The notes under the pieces: generated by a model
Told to the model about the DNA's origin: nothing
What the model saw: only the letters and a program-made list of their open reading frames with translations
The model's database searches: none
Program-made: the position numbers and the translations under genes
From: Cricetomys ansorgei
Lineage: Eukaryota > Chordata > Mammalia > Rodentia > Nesomyidae
DNA length: 64,000 nucleotides
Reading direction: 5' to 3'
Assembly (NCBI GenBank): GCA_026225945.1
Contig: JAMJFZ010000698.1
Coordinates: 62,001 to 126,000 of the forward strand
Shown: in pieces, positions 45,724 through 57,889 of the stretch
How the letters are laid out: each line of letters begins with the position of its first letter
How positions within the stretch are numbered: the first letter of the stretch is position 1

Positions 45724-45905
45724 AGGGCTGGAGAGCTGGTTCTGCACTCAGGAGCATTTGCTGCTCTCGCAGAGGACTGAGGTTTCATTCCCAGAACCCA
45801 TACAGAGTCTCAAGACCATTCAACTGTAACGCCAGTTCCATGGGATCCGATGGGCATGCGTGTGATACACATTCATACAGATAAAATTAAAATAAATAAT
45901 TGAAT
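45724..45905 (+). mobile_element. B2-type SINE
   Basis: Starts GGGCTGGAGAGCTGGTTCTG, then GCTGCTCTCGCAGAGGACTG, TTTCATTCCCAGAACCCATA, an internal GATCCGATG block and an AATAAATAATTG tail: the B2/B3 layout. No matching insertion is seen in the V2R units. Confidence 0.8.
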
Positions 45906-45991
45906 CTAAAATATTTTTAAAAATATATGCATTTTTCATACATTTAAAGGATTTGCTCAGAAACATGACAGACTTTTCCATTTGAGAAATA

Positions 45992-45992
<1 letters not shown>

Positions 45993-46039
<47 letters not shown>
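45993..46039 (+). repeat. (GT)n microsatellite
   Basis: Pure GT run of about 46 bp. Confidence 0.95.
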
Positions 46040-46040
<1 letters not shown>

Positions 46041-46277
46041 CACAAGACAGGCGGATGTTAATATATAAAGGGCTGGAGACTTCTGAAGTCAGCAATATCT
46101 CCCAAATAAAGCTATTTCCCAGAACTTTCCAGAACTTCAGAATCATGATACTTAATAGTTCTGACAGTCAACTTTTGTGTAAGAGAAATTGCAGCCCAGC
46201 TGATTCTAACCACATAGACATTAACCTTTGATCTTGTGTGTGATGGAGGTGTATGTGGTTCTGTATATGTGCATGCG

Positions 46278-46279
<2 letters not shown>

Positions 46280-46332
<53 letters not shown>
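46280..46332 (+). repeat. (TA)n microsatellite
   Basis: Pure AT run of about 53 bp. Confidence 0.95.
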
Positions 46333-46335
<3 letters not shown>

Positions 46336-46667
46336 AGATATCTGATGTTAGGTGTCTTGCTTTGTAACTATATTGTTATTTGCAACAAGGTCTTTTACAG
46401 AGGCAAGTGTGCACAATTTGGCTGTCCAGGGATTCTGGGAACCATCCTAGCTCTGATCCACAGTTTTAAGGTTTCAGACCTTTAGCATCATTCTTGGTTT
46501 TCTCAGATACTAGGCATCCAAATTCAAGTTATCATGATTGTGCAGCAGGTAATTGACTCACTGAGCCGTCTTCCAGTCTCCCCTGCTACACACATAATTT
46601 CACCAAGAATATCTCCTAGAAAAGATTTTGTCTTCACGATGGTGGGCAAAAATTCCAACTCATTATA

Positions 46668-46668
<1 letters not shown>

Positions 46669-46708
<40 letters not shown>

Positions 46709-46800
46709 TGGATATATGTCATATATAATATATAATTATAATATACATGATATTACATATGTATATGGTTTTATATATGTGTATATAATATATATATGCC
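46669..46800 (+). repeat. (CA)n run followed by AT-rich low-complexity DNA
   Basis: CA run 46,669-46,703, then TATATA-rich sequence to about 46,800. Confidence 0.9.
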
Positions 46801-46948
46801 AAAAGGTCCTTGGGCTCACTGATAAGCACTTGGGTAAACAGGAAAAAGTAATGTTAAACACCCAGGGTTGTCTCTTTAACAGAACCTATGTATAACCTGT
46901 TTTGTGCCCAGAAGATGGGAATGGATGAAATTATTAGCCCAATGAACT

Positions 46949-47252
46949 GTGCTGTCTGTAGAGCCAGAAGACACCTAAATCCCCCAGACTATTATGCTTA
47001 TCCCAGACTCTTCCTCTCTACATCTTATCTTGAGCATTGTTTCTCATCAATCGAATTCATCCTTATGGGAGATATCACATGTACTTTATGGTAGCTTAGG
47101 TGATCGCCGTGCTATCTGTAGGGCTAGGCCACACCTGATACTCACAGGCTTTTATGTTTCTCTTCGTCACTCATCCTAGATCCTTACCTAGAGAATTACA
47201 TCTCAGTCATTTGAACTCATCTTTATTGAAGAGGTCACATGTCCTTTGTAAA
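46949..47252 (+). repeat. Diverged direct repeat, two copies about 160 bp apart
   Basis: GTGCTGTCTGTAGAGCCAGA (46,949) and GTGCTATCTGTAGGGCTAGG (47,109) start two stretches that also share CACACCT/ACACCT, TTATGCTTATC/TTATGTTTCTC, TCTCATCAAT/TCTCAGTCAT, TTCATCCTTATGGGAGATAT / CTCATCTTTATTGAAGAGGT and CACATGT..TTTATGGTA / CACATGTCCTTTGTA. Roughly 65-70% similar by eye. Confidence 0.7.
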
Positions 47253-48179
47253 GAGTCCCTAGGAAAACATGTCTTAAGCTTTGTTTTACAAAAGGAATTC
47301 AGTTTAATTATTGTCAGATACATTTTTCCCCAAAAGTGTCCTGGGCTTTAACATGTCTAAAATAAACTCCCCTGTGTCAAACTCTAGAATTTTGAAACTT
47401 CACCAGTTACTAAGTTGTGTTGAATGAGATTTCTTGCTTGCCTCATATTGATTGCTAGTCTGCCAACCCTTGTGTTTGCAGACACTGTCACATTATACCT
47501 TGAAAGAAGACTTGAATTTTTCTCCAAACAATTGATTTGCGCATCAGTACAACAATGCTTAAACTCACTGGTACTGACATGGTTAAATCCTATAAGCAGC
47601 ATGTAAGTAAGCAAAACAACTGAGAGTACATGATTTTAATTGTCAAGTGTAAAACAGTTCATGCACCTTTTATTAAAGATACTCCGTGCTATCGACTGTC
47701 ACCTGTCACTGCTTCCTGGGCAGTTATAGGAAAGGCATCAACAGGCACGTTTGAAAATCATGGTATTATTTTTACACATAGTATCTGCATGCAGATTTTT
47801 GTTTAATTGGGGAAATTCACCAAAGAGTAGCTGTCTAACTTGTTCATAAAAATATTTTTAAGATGCATATCAATAGTTTAAAAAAATGTGAAAAAGAACT
47901 CACCACTAGGCAATGTCTCCTGTCATTCAGGTGGACAGTATATAATCTGACTTTAAGAATATGGTTTTGGAAACACAGAATATGGAATTACAAAAATGCG
48001 TTAAATTTTAAAAAAGAGATGCATACAAGCATGTGTACACATTACAGCACACAAATTTATGTGTACATACAAATGTTGTTGTTCCATGACTTCCACAATA
48101 TTTGTGCCATCCTGTGGCCTGAATCAAGAACCATGCAAAGATCCTTAGTTTACATGTTTCTAATTATATCAGGGGATTT

Positions 48180-49088
48180 TCAATCCCTCATCCAGGGAAA
48201 ACAGTGGCTGGATCCCACAGAATAGTGACTCAACAACAGAAATGGACTCACAGCTGGGAAACACCCAGAGATGAATATGGTTGTGTTTACAATGAACCAG
48301 CTAGGATTATGCAAGAGAGTCAGGATCAGTTGAAAGAGGCAGGAAATTATATAGAAGAAAACAAATGTACTGAACTGAAGAAGGATGGTTTTGATAACCC
48401 TGGACTTGGTGGAAGCTCTGGGAGATGGTCTGGTCCTGGGGACGTGTTGCATTCTCTGCTTGTGCTCATGCAAGATGAGAACAATGGATATGCAGGCTGA
48501 GATCATGAGTCCCACCCACACAGCATCAGGAAGAGGCAGGAATACAGCATGCAGGATTTGGCCAGTTTTGTCAAGACAAAAAGAGCAATATCCAAAGTCC
48601 TGTAGACTGGTCGTGTTCCTGTTGCCCAGTCTTCCAGTCATGTTGAGGAGATTATTAGTACTCGTGAGGATGTTCAGAATGCAGCAAAGGCATAGGAAGA
48701 AGCCACTATACTTGGACGCTTTGGTTCTAAACTCTGCCCACCTGGAAACCCTGGGGCTGATGGTGATGGCCTGGAAGACACTGATCAAGCTGCCGCAGCA
48801 AATACATGTGCCCCTGCCCATTTTGTGAAAGTAGAAGAGAAGCTTGCATCCAGAATCACTGAGGAAACCACTTAATCCAAAAGCTGCCAGGGTCTGGGGC
48901 ACTCCTTTACACAGCAGAGTTAAGAAGTTGGCTACAATCAAATAGTTTAGAATCCAGTCTGTGGAATTTAGCTTGTTCTTCATGAAGTAAAGCAATAGGT
49001 AATTGTAGAAGACAGAGGAATTTCCCAGAAGTCCCAATGCAGTCTGCGACAAGAAGAGCACTCCTAGAGCCAGATTCCTGTCTGTCAT
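48180..49088 (-). CDS. Vmn1r: V1R: intact vomeronasal type-1 receptor
   Basis: Single-exon class A-like GPCR of apical vomeronasal neurons (family signals through Gai2 and Trpc2; ligands are small volatile or steroid cues). 302 residues from MTDRNLALGVLFLSQ to the TGA at 48180-48182, the usual V1R length. Seven helices are visible: LSQTALGLLGN (TM1), LNYLIVANFLTLLCKGVPQ (TM2), CGSLISVFQAITISPRVSRW (TM3, the V1R signature), a TM4 after KYSGFF, AVWVGLMISACISIVLI (TM5), TKSRVIKTILLQFSTFVFF (TM6) and SGCFPAVSPFLLLSHYS (TM7). The frame extends 35 codons further up to 49193, but the V1R family start at 49088 fits better. The neighbour at 54.5-55.4 kb is a broken paralogue on the same strand. Upstream non-coding exons are usual in V1Rs but not identifiable here. 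Confidence 0.92.
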   Translation of the reverse strand: MTDRNLALGVLFLSQTALGLLGNSSVFYNYLLLYFMKNKLNSTDWILNYLIVANFLTLLCKGVPQTLAAFGLSGFLSDSGCKLLFYFHKMGRGTCICCGSLISVFQAITISPRVSRWAEFRTKASKYSGFFLCLCCILNILTSTNNLLNMTGRLGNRNTTSLQDFGYCSFCLDKTGQILHAVFLPLPDAVWVGLMISACISIVLILHEHKQRMQHVPRTRPSPRASTKSRVIKTILLQFSTFVFFYIISCLFQLILTLLHNPSWFIVNTTIFISGCFPAVSPFLLLSHYSVGSSHCFPWMRD

Positions 49089-52000
49089 CCTGTCATTTAC
49101 TGCTGTCTGAACCTGAGAATCACATATGGAAAGATGAAGCATCATCTGCACTTCTGTCCCAACAGAACCCCACATTCTCCATCCACACAGCAAGCCCCGC
49201 TAGAAACACAGGTGATTTGTATCATTTGGAAGGCTCTGCAGTGTTTATATGAGTTTTAAAGCATGAACCCTGCACAAAGATCGGCCTTGGGGGTGGCAGA
49301 CTTGATAACTGTTCACCTCTTCTATCTATGAGTAGAGCATAATGATGGATTTATAATTCATATAAGAATATGGAAACTGCTTTGTCAGAGAGGGGCTAAG
49401 AATTTGTGAACTCATGCTCCGACTACAGGAAAAGTGAGGGCTGGAACCTGGCTAAGTGGCAATCATGAAAGCATGCGAAGATCCTGCTCACTGCGCTGAC
49501 TCTTGCTTAGCCAGCTTCTGCAAACACTGAAGTGCAACGTTTCCTTTGTACTTACACATTCTCTTCACCCACAGTGCTGCTGATTTTAACTCTGTTGCAT
49601 TGTGTCTACACATGAGTGTGGAGATCTATGTTTCAGGTCAATATAAAGTATGAGTGAATATTTCCCCTTACTAACAAACACTACAATGTGATAGGAACTA
49701 ACCCAATGGTGAATTCTGTATAACCTTGAGGTAAAGTCTCCATACGTCGATGGTTCAGAAAACCTCTCCTGTCTCCATGTGAGGAACACAGTACAGTGTG
49801 TCCTAGAACTGTTAAAAAACCTGCTAGGTAATCAATTTTGGGCAATAAACACCAAACCCTTTAAAAAATACTGTATGATAGCAACAATCTCACACCAGTC
49901 ATGGATCACTCAACTAACTGCTGATGAATGCCAGCGGAAACTTAAAATGCTGGCGATTGACGTAAAAGTGGAGAAGATTCTAATCTACAAGATGCACGTG
50001 CAACTTTCTGTGGTAGAAATGAAAGTTATTTGCCTACACTTGGAATACTTCAAATGTAGATTTTATGAGAATGTTAGACTAAAATGTCACAGGATGAGAT
50101 TTTAGGATGGCAAAGTTCTTCCGTGTCTTTCTTCCATACATCCAGACCACTCACTATCAAGTTTAATTATTCTAAGTGATTTCAATGCTTAGAAAACAAA
50201 CCACAGGTTACACTTCTAACAGCTACCATTAAATAAACAGCATTTCCTTAACTGGCCTTATCTGCCCAAGAGACCCAACACCATGCATTTTTGTAAAAGA
50301 GATACAAACATTTGTCTCCATTTATTTTTTTAACAAAATTTAGGTAAAAATATCTTTTCATTAACAGACTGGCAGTCCTTCCTATGGGTAATTCCAGATA
50401 TCTTAGAAATTAATTCCAGCTACTTTTCCAAGTATAAAACTATGAGGCACATTCCCAACACGAATATGAACGTGTGATTCTTATAACGTGAGTCAGATAG
50501 ATTATTAGTAAAATTTTCTGTTTCCATATGTACGTTGCATTTATTTGCCCTTTTGTATGTTGAAAGATATTTAGTCCGTGAATACTGTCTATTACTAGGG
50601 TAAAATAGGATGTTTTGTGACATGTGAAATTGTATTCTTATTACATTCCAGTTCAGTCAAACATCTAACACCACCCGCAGTTACCACTGTGCATGTAAGG
50701 ACGAAGGCCAACAAAATATGTACTTTATCATTGTTCAGTAGATAATTCAGATTACTAACCAGATTCCCTGTCCTCTTTTCTGGTAACTCATGCTCTTCAT
50801 ACTGAAAGTTTAAATTCTCTTAGGAGATTGGGAGACTACTTTAAATCTCAGTTCTCTTTAACACATGCAAGGGTAGAATCCTTTCACCGTAGAATGTATT
50901 AAGTTGGAGAATTCCGCAATGCAGAGAGTCCACAACCCTCATCTCTTTGCTGACTGAGCCTATTTTCAGGAGTATCTGTCCTTCCTTGCTCAGTTCAATA
51001 GACTCCTGTGTTCAATCCCCAATATTCTTACCATAATCTTGACACAGAATTTCCTGTAGGAAATCTGTCAGCATACTGCAAAATGAACCACGCCACAGCC
51101 AATCTTTCCTGTAATACTGATATCACAGTCATGGTCTCTCTGCCCAGGGAGTGTGTTATAGAGAGTCAGCCAGTGCCTGAGATATGGCTATGATTCCATG
51201 ACCTCACCTCCCATCAGACCTACAATTAGTATTTCACCTGTTAGCACAGCGAGTGTGCAGCCTCAAGGAGCCAAGTACTTGTCCAAGGCTGTCTTTAGGG
51301 TGACAGTTTTCACATAGCAATTACAAGTTCTTGCTGGAGCCCATTAGGAAAATATCGGAGAGACACTGAGGCTGTGGTCTATCCACAGGGGTGTGCAGGG
51401 TCTTCCAAAAGTTCTCAGTAAATGCTTAGTTCCAACCAATCAATGACTCCCATGGATCTGTGTATGTCTCATTGTGTTTCTCTCCCCTGTGTATTGTTTT
51501 ATGTCCAAGAATTTAGTCATTTCCTACCCCTTCTCAGCAAGGATAGCCATCATTTTAGTCAGAAGAATTAAAGAAATGGAACAAATATGCCTGGGATGGA
51601 ATTCTACTTACCTGTTATGAGTCCTTCTAAGTTTGTACATCTTTATAGGGTTCCTTGTAACACAACAAAGTATCCATACAAGATAGGTATTGACAATCAC
51701 TCTGATTAAGCCAACTCAGATTTTAACTCCTTTTTACCGACAGCCAGATCAAACCTGACCTTACTCTTCTGAAAATTCTCTCGGTGGCCAAGCTTAGGGA
51801 TATAGAGATTTAAAGGTAAAACCCAGAATGAAGACAATTTACCTCAAAGTTAGATAAGGGTCATGTGACCTTGAAACTGTCATTCCTTGCAGGTATAGTA
51901 ATTATTTTGGATAAAACACACCAATATTTTTGACTTATATTTTTCCAGTTAGTTTAGTTTAATTACTTTGGTTAGTACGTCTGAACCATTGTCAAGGCCG

Positions 52001-54475
52001 TGGCAACCATGTGGTTGGGGGAGGGAGAAGGCTAAGAACTGACTAAGGAAACACAAAATGGGGCCAGAAGAAGTTGTCATTACCTTAGTGATTTCAATAA
52101 AAAATCCACACAGGCATACTGTGTAAGATGAAGATTTGGATAACAAGCATATCTGTGCCATCATCGCTCACCACACTGTGCATTGTATTTTCACATCTTT
52201 TCCTCTCACTGTGAATTATGTCATAGGGTGCCCTACAGAACAGGGCCTCGTTGTGTTAAGTGAGGGCAAATACTAATTGCACCATTCTGTATTGTGTGTT
52301 TCCATTTTTGAAAATTTTTCTGTGCTCCTTTTCTGTCATCACATAACACAAGCTTCCTGGACTCCAGTGACCTCTGTGACATCTCTTCTTCTTTGAATTT
52401 GACTTATGGATATCTGACAATGAGTAAGAAATTTGTCTCTTTGTATACAGCTTGTTTTATTCAACAGAATAATCCAAACGTGTTCCTCCTTTATGACTAA
52501 ATAGCTCTATTATGTGTTAATGTGCCAGATAGACTACATCAACTCGCAAAGAGAAATGCATCTTTAGCTCAGACACAGAGGCTATTGACCAACCAAAGAA
52601 ATAATTCAGCCCAAATATAGGGTGGTGCATCTATGAGTTTATTGAGTTTCCCAAAAATAAATAAATAAATAAAAACAGGATTAACTCCAAGAACTAGAAA
52701 CGTCCCAACATTGTACAATAATTAATTGTTGACACTTTATTGCACAATAATTGGAGTCTTGGAAGGTAGAGGAGTCTTACGTCCACCCAGAGTGCCTCCT
52801 GACCCCAAGAACCCCATGAGTCAGACCATCCCAGACAGATTGCTAATAGCCTCAATTCCATGAAAGTCTCGTATAGGTCATATCTCTCTTCGTCTGTAAG
52901 ACAATGACCAATTAAGCCATACATAATGGAGATGTTCTCAGAATATTCTTTTTGAAAAATCTCTTTGAGGGTTGGTGTTTCTGTGTTCTCGGGATGACTT
53001 CAAAGGCCATGAGTGGCCTGGGATTCACTGCTTGTTGGTAGAGGGACAGCAACTGCTTTACCTTTCCAAACACAATTTTATAAATAAAAAAAAAAAAAGC
53101 TTCAATTTGTGTTTCCTTCACTGCCAAGTCATTGTATATTAAAAAAAAATATATTGACTACTCATGCATCTTAATTTGAACAGTACTGTGTCCAGTTCAG
53201 TATTTTGTGATAGAAAGGGAGACAACTGTTTTTAAGATTTTTTTTTGTTACCTTGTACAAAAGTACGAATTTAAAACTGACGTTTAAGTGATTAGCTCTG
53301 AGCACGTTAAGGAATTTGATCATGCATAAGGTGATTAACCATTGACCTGCGTGTAGTAGACTTTATAAAATTTGGGTTTTACAGTCTCATTCCTAAGTTT
53401 AGGGCAGGCAGAAACAAGGCAGACAGCTGCTGGGAAGCCTCAGACAGGAGGTGGCCGTATAACTGGGGAAAACGTTAATGCGGTGGAGGATTTCAGAAGT
53501 TAGTCCGGTTCCCCAGGCTTAGACGCGGTTAAGACAGCAGAGGGGGCTGTATAAGTTTTGCCTTCCTTTCTTTTCCTTCTGAAACTTTTGGAGTTAAAGG
53601 GGGTTTAAAAAGTTACAAGTTAGGAGTCTTGCTCAGTAACAGCACACAAACCCATGTGATTTGAAACAATAGCAACGTGCGTTAACAAAGCTGCTTCTGC
53701 CTGACCTTTTACTGTTTTTGGTGATTGACTTAAAACATAGCAATTTGCTTTCAATCCTATTATTCTACGTTTATGACTGAGCTATGACTTCTGATACGTC
53801 TAATGTATCGACGCTGGTTTGTACTAATTTCCATTTTTGTGTTTTCATAGAGGCTTGTGAAGGTTTTTGCTTGTTTGTTTGCTTGCTTAAAGAGAGAAAA
53901 AGAACATAAAGTTGGGTAAATAACAAAGTGGGTAGAGTCCGTGAAGAATTGAAGGAGATAGAAACATAATTTAAAATAGAGCACATTTTTTTTCAGTGAA
54001 AGAATATTGTTTTATGAAATAAATAAAACAAAGCAGTTGCAGAAAAAAAGTATTTTATTTCATTCATTGGATAGATCAAGAGTCACACCTCAGTCATAAT
54101 CGTAAAATGAGATAATTGAAGACAAGTCGCTCTATTTTAGGAAGTTAGTCGTTAAAAATAAAAACGGAAGGTAAAGTAGAAGCAGTTTTGTTAAATCGCT
54201 TTGCTACTGTTTCGAATCACGCAGTTCACGTTGTTGTAGGCTTTCATTGTTCTTTGGAATGCGCACAATCCCTACACAATCATCAGTAGTCTGAAACGGA
54301 CGGATGATGGGTGCATCCTCAAAAGTTTACGCGCACAGAAGCAGGAACACATCTTATTGTACAAAGGAGACCTGGTGCCGCCAGGTTCTGTGAGAAATAT
54401 GCACAATATACAATAGAGTGTCACATTTCTGTTGTGTGACGAGGCACACAGCACAGCCACACAGAAGTATTCAAG
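49089..54475. other. Intergenic region between V1R and V1R pseudogene
   Basis: No confident gene. 51,130-51,360 resembles 57,890-58,120 (shared V1R 5' flank). A run of AAAT units sits at 52,657-52,680. The minus strand at 52,694 to about 53,000 is open for roughly 100 codons but unrecognised. The segment 53,340-53,650 was examined without identification. Confidence 0.6.
51130..51360 (-). other. V1R 5' flanking homology block, copy 1
   Basis: ATTCCATGACCTCACCTCCC / ATTCTGTGACCTCATCTCCC, CAGACCTACAATTA / CAGACCTGCAATTA and GTGACAGTT / GTGACAGTT occur in the same order at 57,890-58,120. It lies about 2.1-2.3 kb upstream of the intact V1R. It could include a promoter or non-coding first exon; this is inference. 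Confidence 0.5.
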
Positions 54476-55427
54476 TCACGTGTCGGTGATGATATCAGGG
54501 TGTCTTCTGTTCCCTACGCAGAGGTGGCAGAGAGTGGATGCACTGCGGTCACAGGTCATGAGCAGGAAGGGGCTGACGCTTGGGAAACATCCAGTGAGCA
54601 ACACAGACACACTCAGCAGGCACCAGCTGAGTTTAACAAAAAAACTTAAACAGACGATAAGAATGCAGGAAAGGGTGTAAAAGCAGGCGAAGGTGCTGAC
54701 CAGGAGAAGGATGGTTTTGGTGGCTCTGGACTCAGTGTAGGAGACTTTGTTTCTGGGCATGTCTTGCATTCTCTGCTTGTGCCTGTGGAGGATGAGAACC
54801 ATGGAACCACTGGCCCAGAGCATGAGCCCCACGCACAGAATGTCTGGAAGCGAAAGAACCAACAGATGGAGAATTTCTCTTGCTCTGTTGGGGTGAACAG
54901 CCCTGCAGTATCCGTAATCTCTTACGTACGTAGAGCTTGTGTTCTGTTTTGCGGTTATGTAGATAGGAAAAGCCACATTCAAAAGGAGATGCAGGATCCA
55001 GTTCAAGTACAAGAAGGAACCAGTGTACCTGGGAACTTTTCCTTTAAAATCTGCCCATATGCAGTCAATGGAGCTGATGGTGATGGCCTGGAAAACACTC
55101 AGAAAGCTGGTACTGCCGATGGACACACCCCTGCCCACTCTGTGGAGGTAAAAGAGCAACTTGCATCCAAAATCTCCTAAGAAATCTTTCAAGCCAAAAG
55201 TTGCCATTGTGTGAGGCTCCCCTACACAAAAGAGTGAAGAAGTTGGCCACAATCAAGTGTTGCAGAATCATGTCTGTGGGCTTTAGTCTGCACCCCATGA
55301 AGCAGTGCATCAAGTAACGGTAAAGGAGAGATGAATTTCCCATAACTCCAACCGGAGTCTGAGACAAGATGGCCGTTCCTATTGCCACCTCACTGCCTAC
55401 CGCATGTGTTGGTTCCTGCTTTATCAT
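54476..55427 (-). pseudogene. Vmn1r: V1R pseudogene, one frameshift in TM2-loop region
   Basis: Homologue of the V1R at 48,180-49,088. The N-terminal frame (ATG at 55427) encodes AILSQTPVGVMGNSSLLYRY and LIVANFFTLLCRG. The reading frame then shifts near 55,217/55,218, and the other frame carries ATFGLKDFLGDFGCKLLFYL, FLSVFQAITISS, LPDILCVGLMLWASGSMVLI, ESRATKTILLLVSTFACFY and TGCFPSVSPFLLM to a stop at 54476. Compared with the intact V1R the break is a net two-base loss after the Arg-Gly codons. Apart from this the receptor is complete and TM3-TM7 look sound, so the inactivation may be young. A sequencing error cannot be excluded. Confidence 0.88.
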
Positions 55428-56090
55428 CCTAAATGGGAAGAGGAGAGGTGGGCTGCATGACCCAAGTCGACGAAACCCAGCATTCTCCTTTCAGACGTCC
55501 CAAGAAACCCCACATTGAGTGCACGTTCCTTCAAAGTGCTTAAGACTTTTCAAATTTGCTATAAACACCTGCCTTGCAGAAAGTCTTGCTATGAATGCAG
55601 ACCATGTGCCAAAATTTTACTCCCCAGAAGACAAGAAAACTCCCTGTTACTTTGATTATAAAGGTGAAGAGACCTGAGTTCAACACAAAGGAGAAAGTTT
55701 TGTAAATTCATGCTCTTATTAAAGGTGAAGTGGATTGACATAGTGCTCAGTGATCCATTATGCTGCCTTAAATGCCACGTCTTTCAAACATCTGCTTGTG
55801 TATTTTGGTGCTTCTACACATTCCTGATGTGTTTCAGAATTGTAGCTTTTAAATCTTATCCCACAAATGTGCATTTAACTTGACATAGAGATTTTATTTA
55901 CCAAGTCAGTTACAATGGTGAATGAATATTTAGAAATGCTAAGAGAAGTTGACACCCAGAGAGAGCCATGTACTCTTGCAGAAGCCTGTTAGGGAATGAG
56001 CCGTGCACACCAACACAGTGCTATCTCCATAGAAAGTCTGTTTCAGAAAACCACATTTGATTTTGTGATGAAAACATAATGACTGGGGTT

Positions 56091-56320
56091 GGAGAGATGA
56101 CTCCATGATAAAGAAAACCTTTTGCTCCCTGGAGGACCTGAGTTTTACTCCTGGCCCCCACTTCAGGAAACTCACAAGTAGCTGTAAATCTAGATCCAGG
56201 GGATCTTATACTTATGACCTCTCCAGTCAAATGCACTCAATTACACATACCTATATGTTCACAGGACTATGCACACACACACATATATATAGGAAGGAAA
56301 TTGAATTTTTGGAAAAATAA
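56091..56320 (+). mobile_element. B2/B3-type SINE, diverged
   Basis: GGTTGGAGAGATGACTCCAT, then CTGGAGGACCTGAGTTTTAC, a GATCCAGGGGATCTTATAC block and an A-rich end after a short CA/TA run. Confidence 0.7.
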
Positions 56321-56429
56321 AAGTACAAAAATTAGTATCCCCATATGAGCTCAGTCATAACCTTGTAACCTCAACTTTGAAAATATATGCCAGTTATCCA
56401 ATGCATTAGTGTAAGTTACCAGGAAATTA

Positions 56430-56575
56430 TCATCAGGCATGGGCGTACAAACCTGCAATCCCAGCATTTGGAAGATAGAAGCCATAGGCCAGCCTCAGCT
56501 ACTGCTCAAGTTCAAAGCCAGCTGGTGCGACATGAGATCCTGACTCAAGGGAATAAGATTTTACTTTTTTATGAT
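56430..56575 (+). mobile_element. B1-related SINE, diverged
   Basis: CATGGGCGTACAAACCTGCA, AATCCCAGCATTTGGAAGAT and GCCAGCTGGTGCGACATGAG follow the B1 order; ends near AATAAGATTTT. Confidence 0.6.
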
Positions 56576-57889
56576 TGTTAATTTTAGATTATACATTCAT
56601 GTAATAACATTTCTTACATGAATTCCACTGTTACAGCTCATGTACAAGTAGAGAATATTAGCAAAGTATTACTATTCAGATAACAAAGGCTAGGGTCTTT
56701 AAAAATAGAAAAGTTGGCATGAGTTCTTGGTATTTATATAACTTTAGTATCAGATTTTGAAATATTTAACAGGCTGGCAGGGATTCCCCCACACTACTCT
56801 ATGAACCCAGACCCTCACCATTACATTCCCACAGCAAGTGTTCAAGTCCTGCCCAGAGTCGATATGGTTTTGAACAAATGTAAACCTTTGACAGCTGAGA
56901 TCAGAAAAGCACAACTTTCTCTTTCTTCAAAACTCCTTCCTGACTTCTACATGAAAACCACGTTCATTATACTCCTAGTGGTATCCGTTCTAAAGAGAAT
57001 CAAATGATGGCCCCGCTTACTGTGCTCCCACCTAGAAAAGGGGAACAGTCCTTCCAGCAACGAGCTTCCATTTCCACATGTTCCTGTGTAGAATTACATT
57101 TATAAACACACCCTACTTGATATTTGATATTAAATCACAGGGACTCAAGGCACAACTCTACAAATCCCTAACCTTTTTTTGTGGCTCTAATAAAATCAGA
57201 TAAATGTCATAGTTTTTGCATTTAGACCATATATTTTAAAATGCTTAAGGGTGCGGGAGAACTGCATATATCCAAGCAGCAAGATGATTTACTCTGTGCT
57301 ACTCACAATATCAAGCCTTAACACACCCATCGCAAGCCACGTCCTACTTTGTGCATATGAGTGACACTAAAATAATTCAGGTTTTAAAATATTCTACCAA
57401 ACTCAACAGTGTTATCAACTGTAATCACTGATCTTTCCCAGACACCTTGGTTTATACTCCTAACACTGAAAATGTTGTGGTTATTTAGAATATCCTGAAA
57501 ATTGTCAACACAGGACTACTTGCCACGTGGGTATATGCAGCTCTCTCTCCTCCTTAAACATTTTATGGACAGAATTATATGGGCTGATTTATAGCACTCT
57601 CCAACATGAGAATTTTGCTTAGTACAAAGAATCAAGAATCAATGTAATCTAGACTCCATCTTGCCTTCCTGAATGAGCCCACAAACCAGGAGCAGCTCTA
57701 ATTCCTATATCAATTTTCTATTTGACCACATCACATCAAAAGTCTACATTACTGACCCCAGTTCCCCTTTATTAATGCCACCGCTTACCCACACTCTGCA
57801 CATAGGTCTTTGATTACAGAATCTGCTTATCTGACTGCAGTTGGAAAATAAATCCACACACTGTCATGAAGGATGGTGACTTGTCCACC

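Larger units (their letters stand above)
44216..48179. other. Intergenic region between the V2R array and the V1R gene
   Basis: 44,216 to about 44,880 is the gene C 5' flank, similar to 1241-1850 and 21,962-22,570. Beyond about 44,880 similarity to the array stops. The rest holds microsatellites, a B2-type SINE, a partial reverse SINE-like stretch (about 46,340-46,600), a diverged 160-bp direct repeat (46,949-47,252) and the 3' side of the V1R gene. No gene recognised with confidence. Confidence 0.65.

Noticed and set aside
49089..49193. 35-codon N-terminal extension of the V1R frame
   Set aside because: It would give a 337-residue protein with a tail unlike V1Rs; the start at 49088 gives the usual 302 residues.
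48204..49252. Plus-strand frames opposite the V1R gene, and 54,432-55,180 opposite the pseudogene
   Set aside because: Antisense shadows; the minus-strand translation carries all V1R signatures.
49779..50105. 108-codon plus-strand frame between the V1R genes
   Set aside because: Begins with GTG, has no recognised domain and no paralogous copy.
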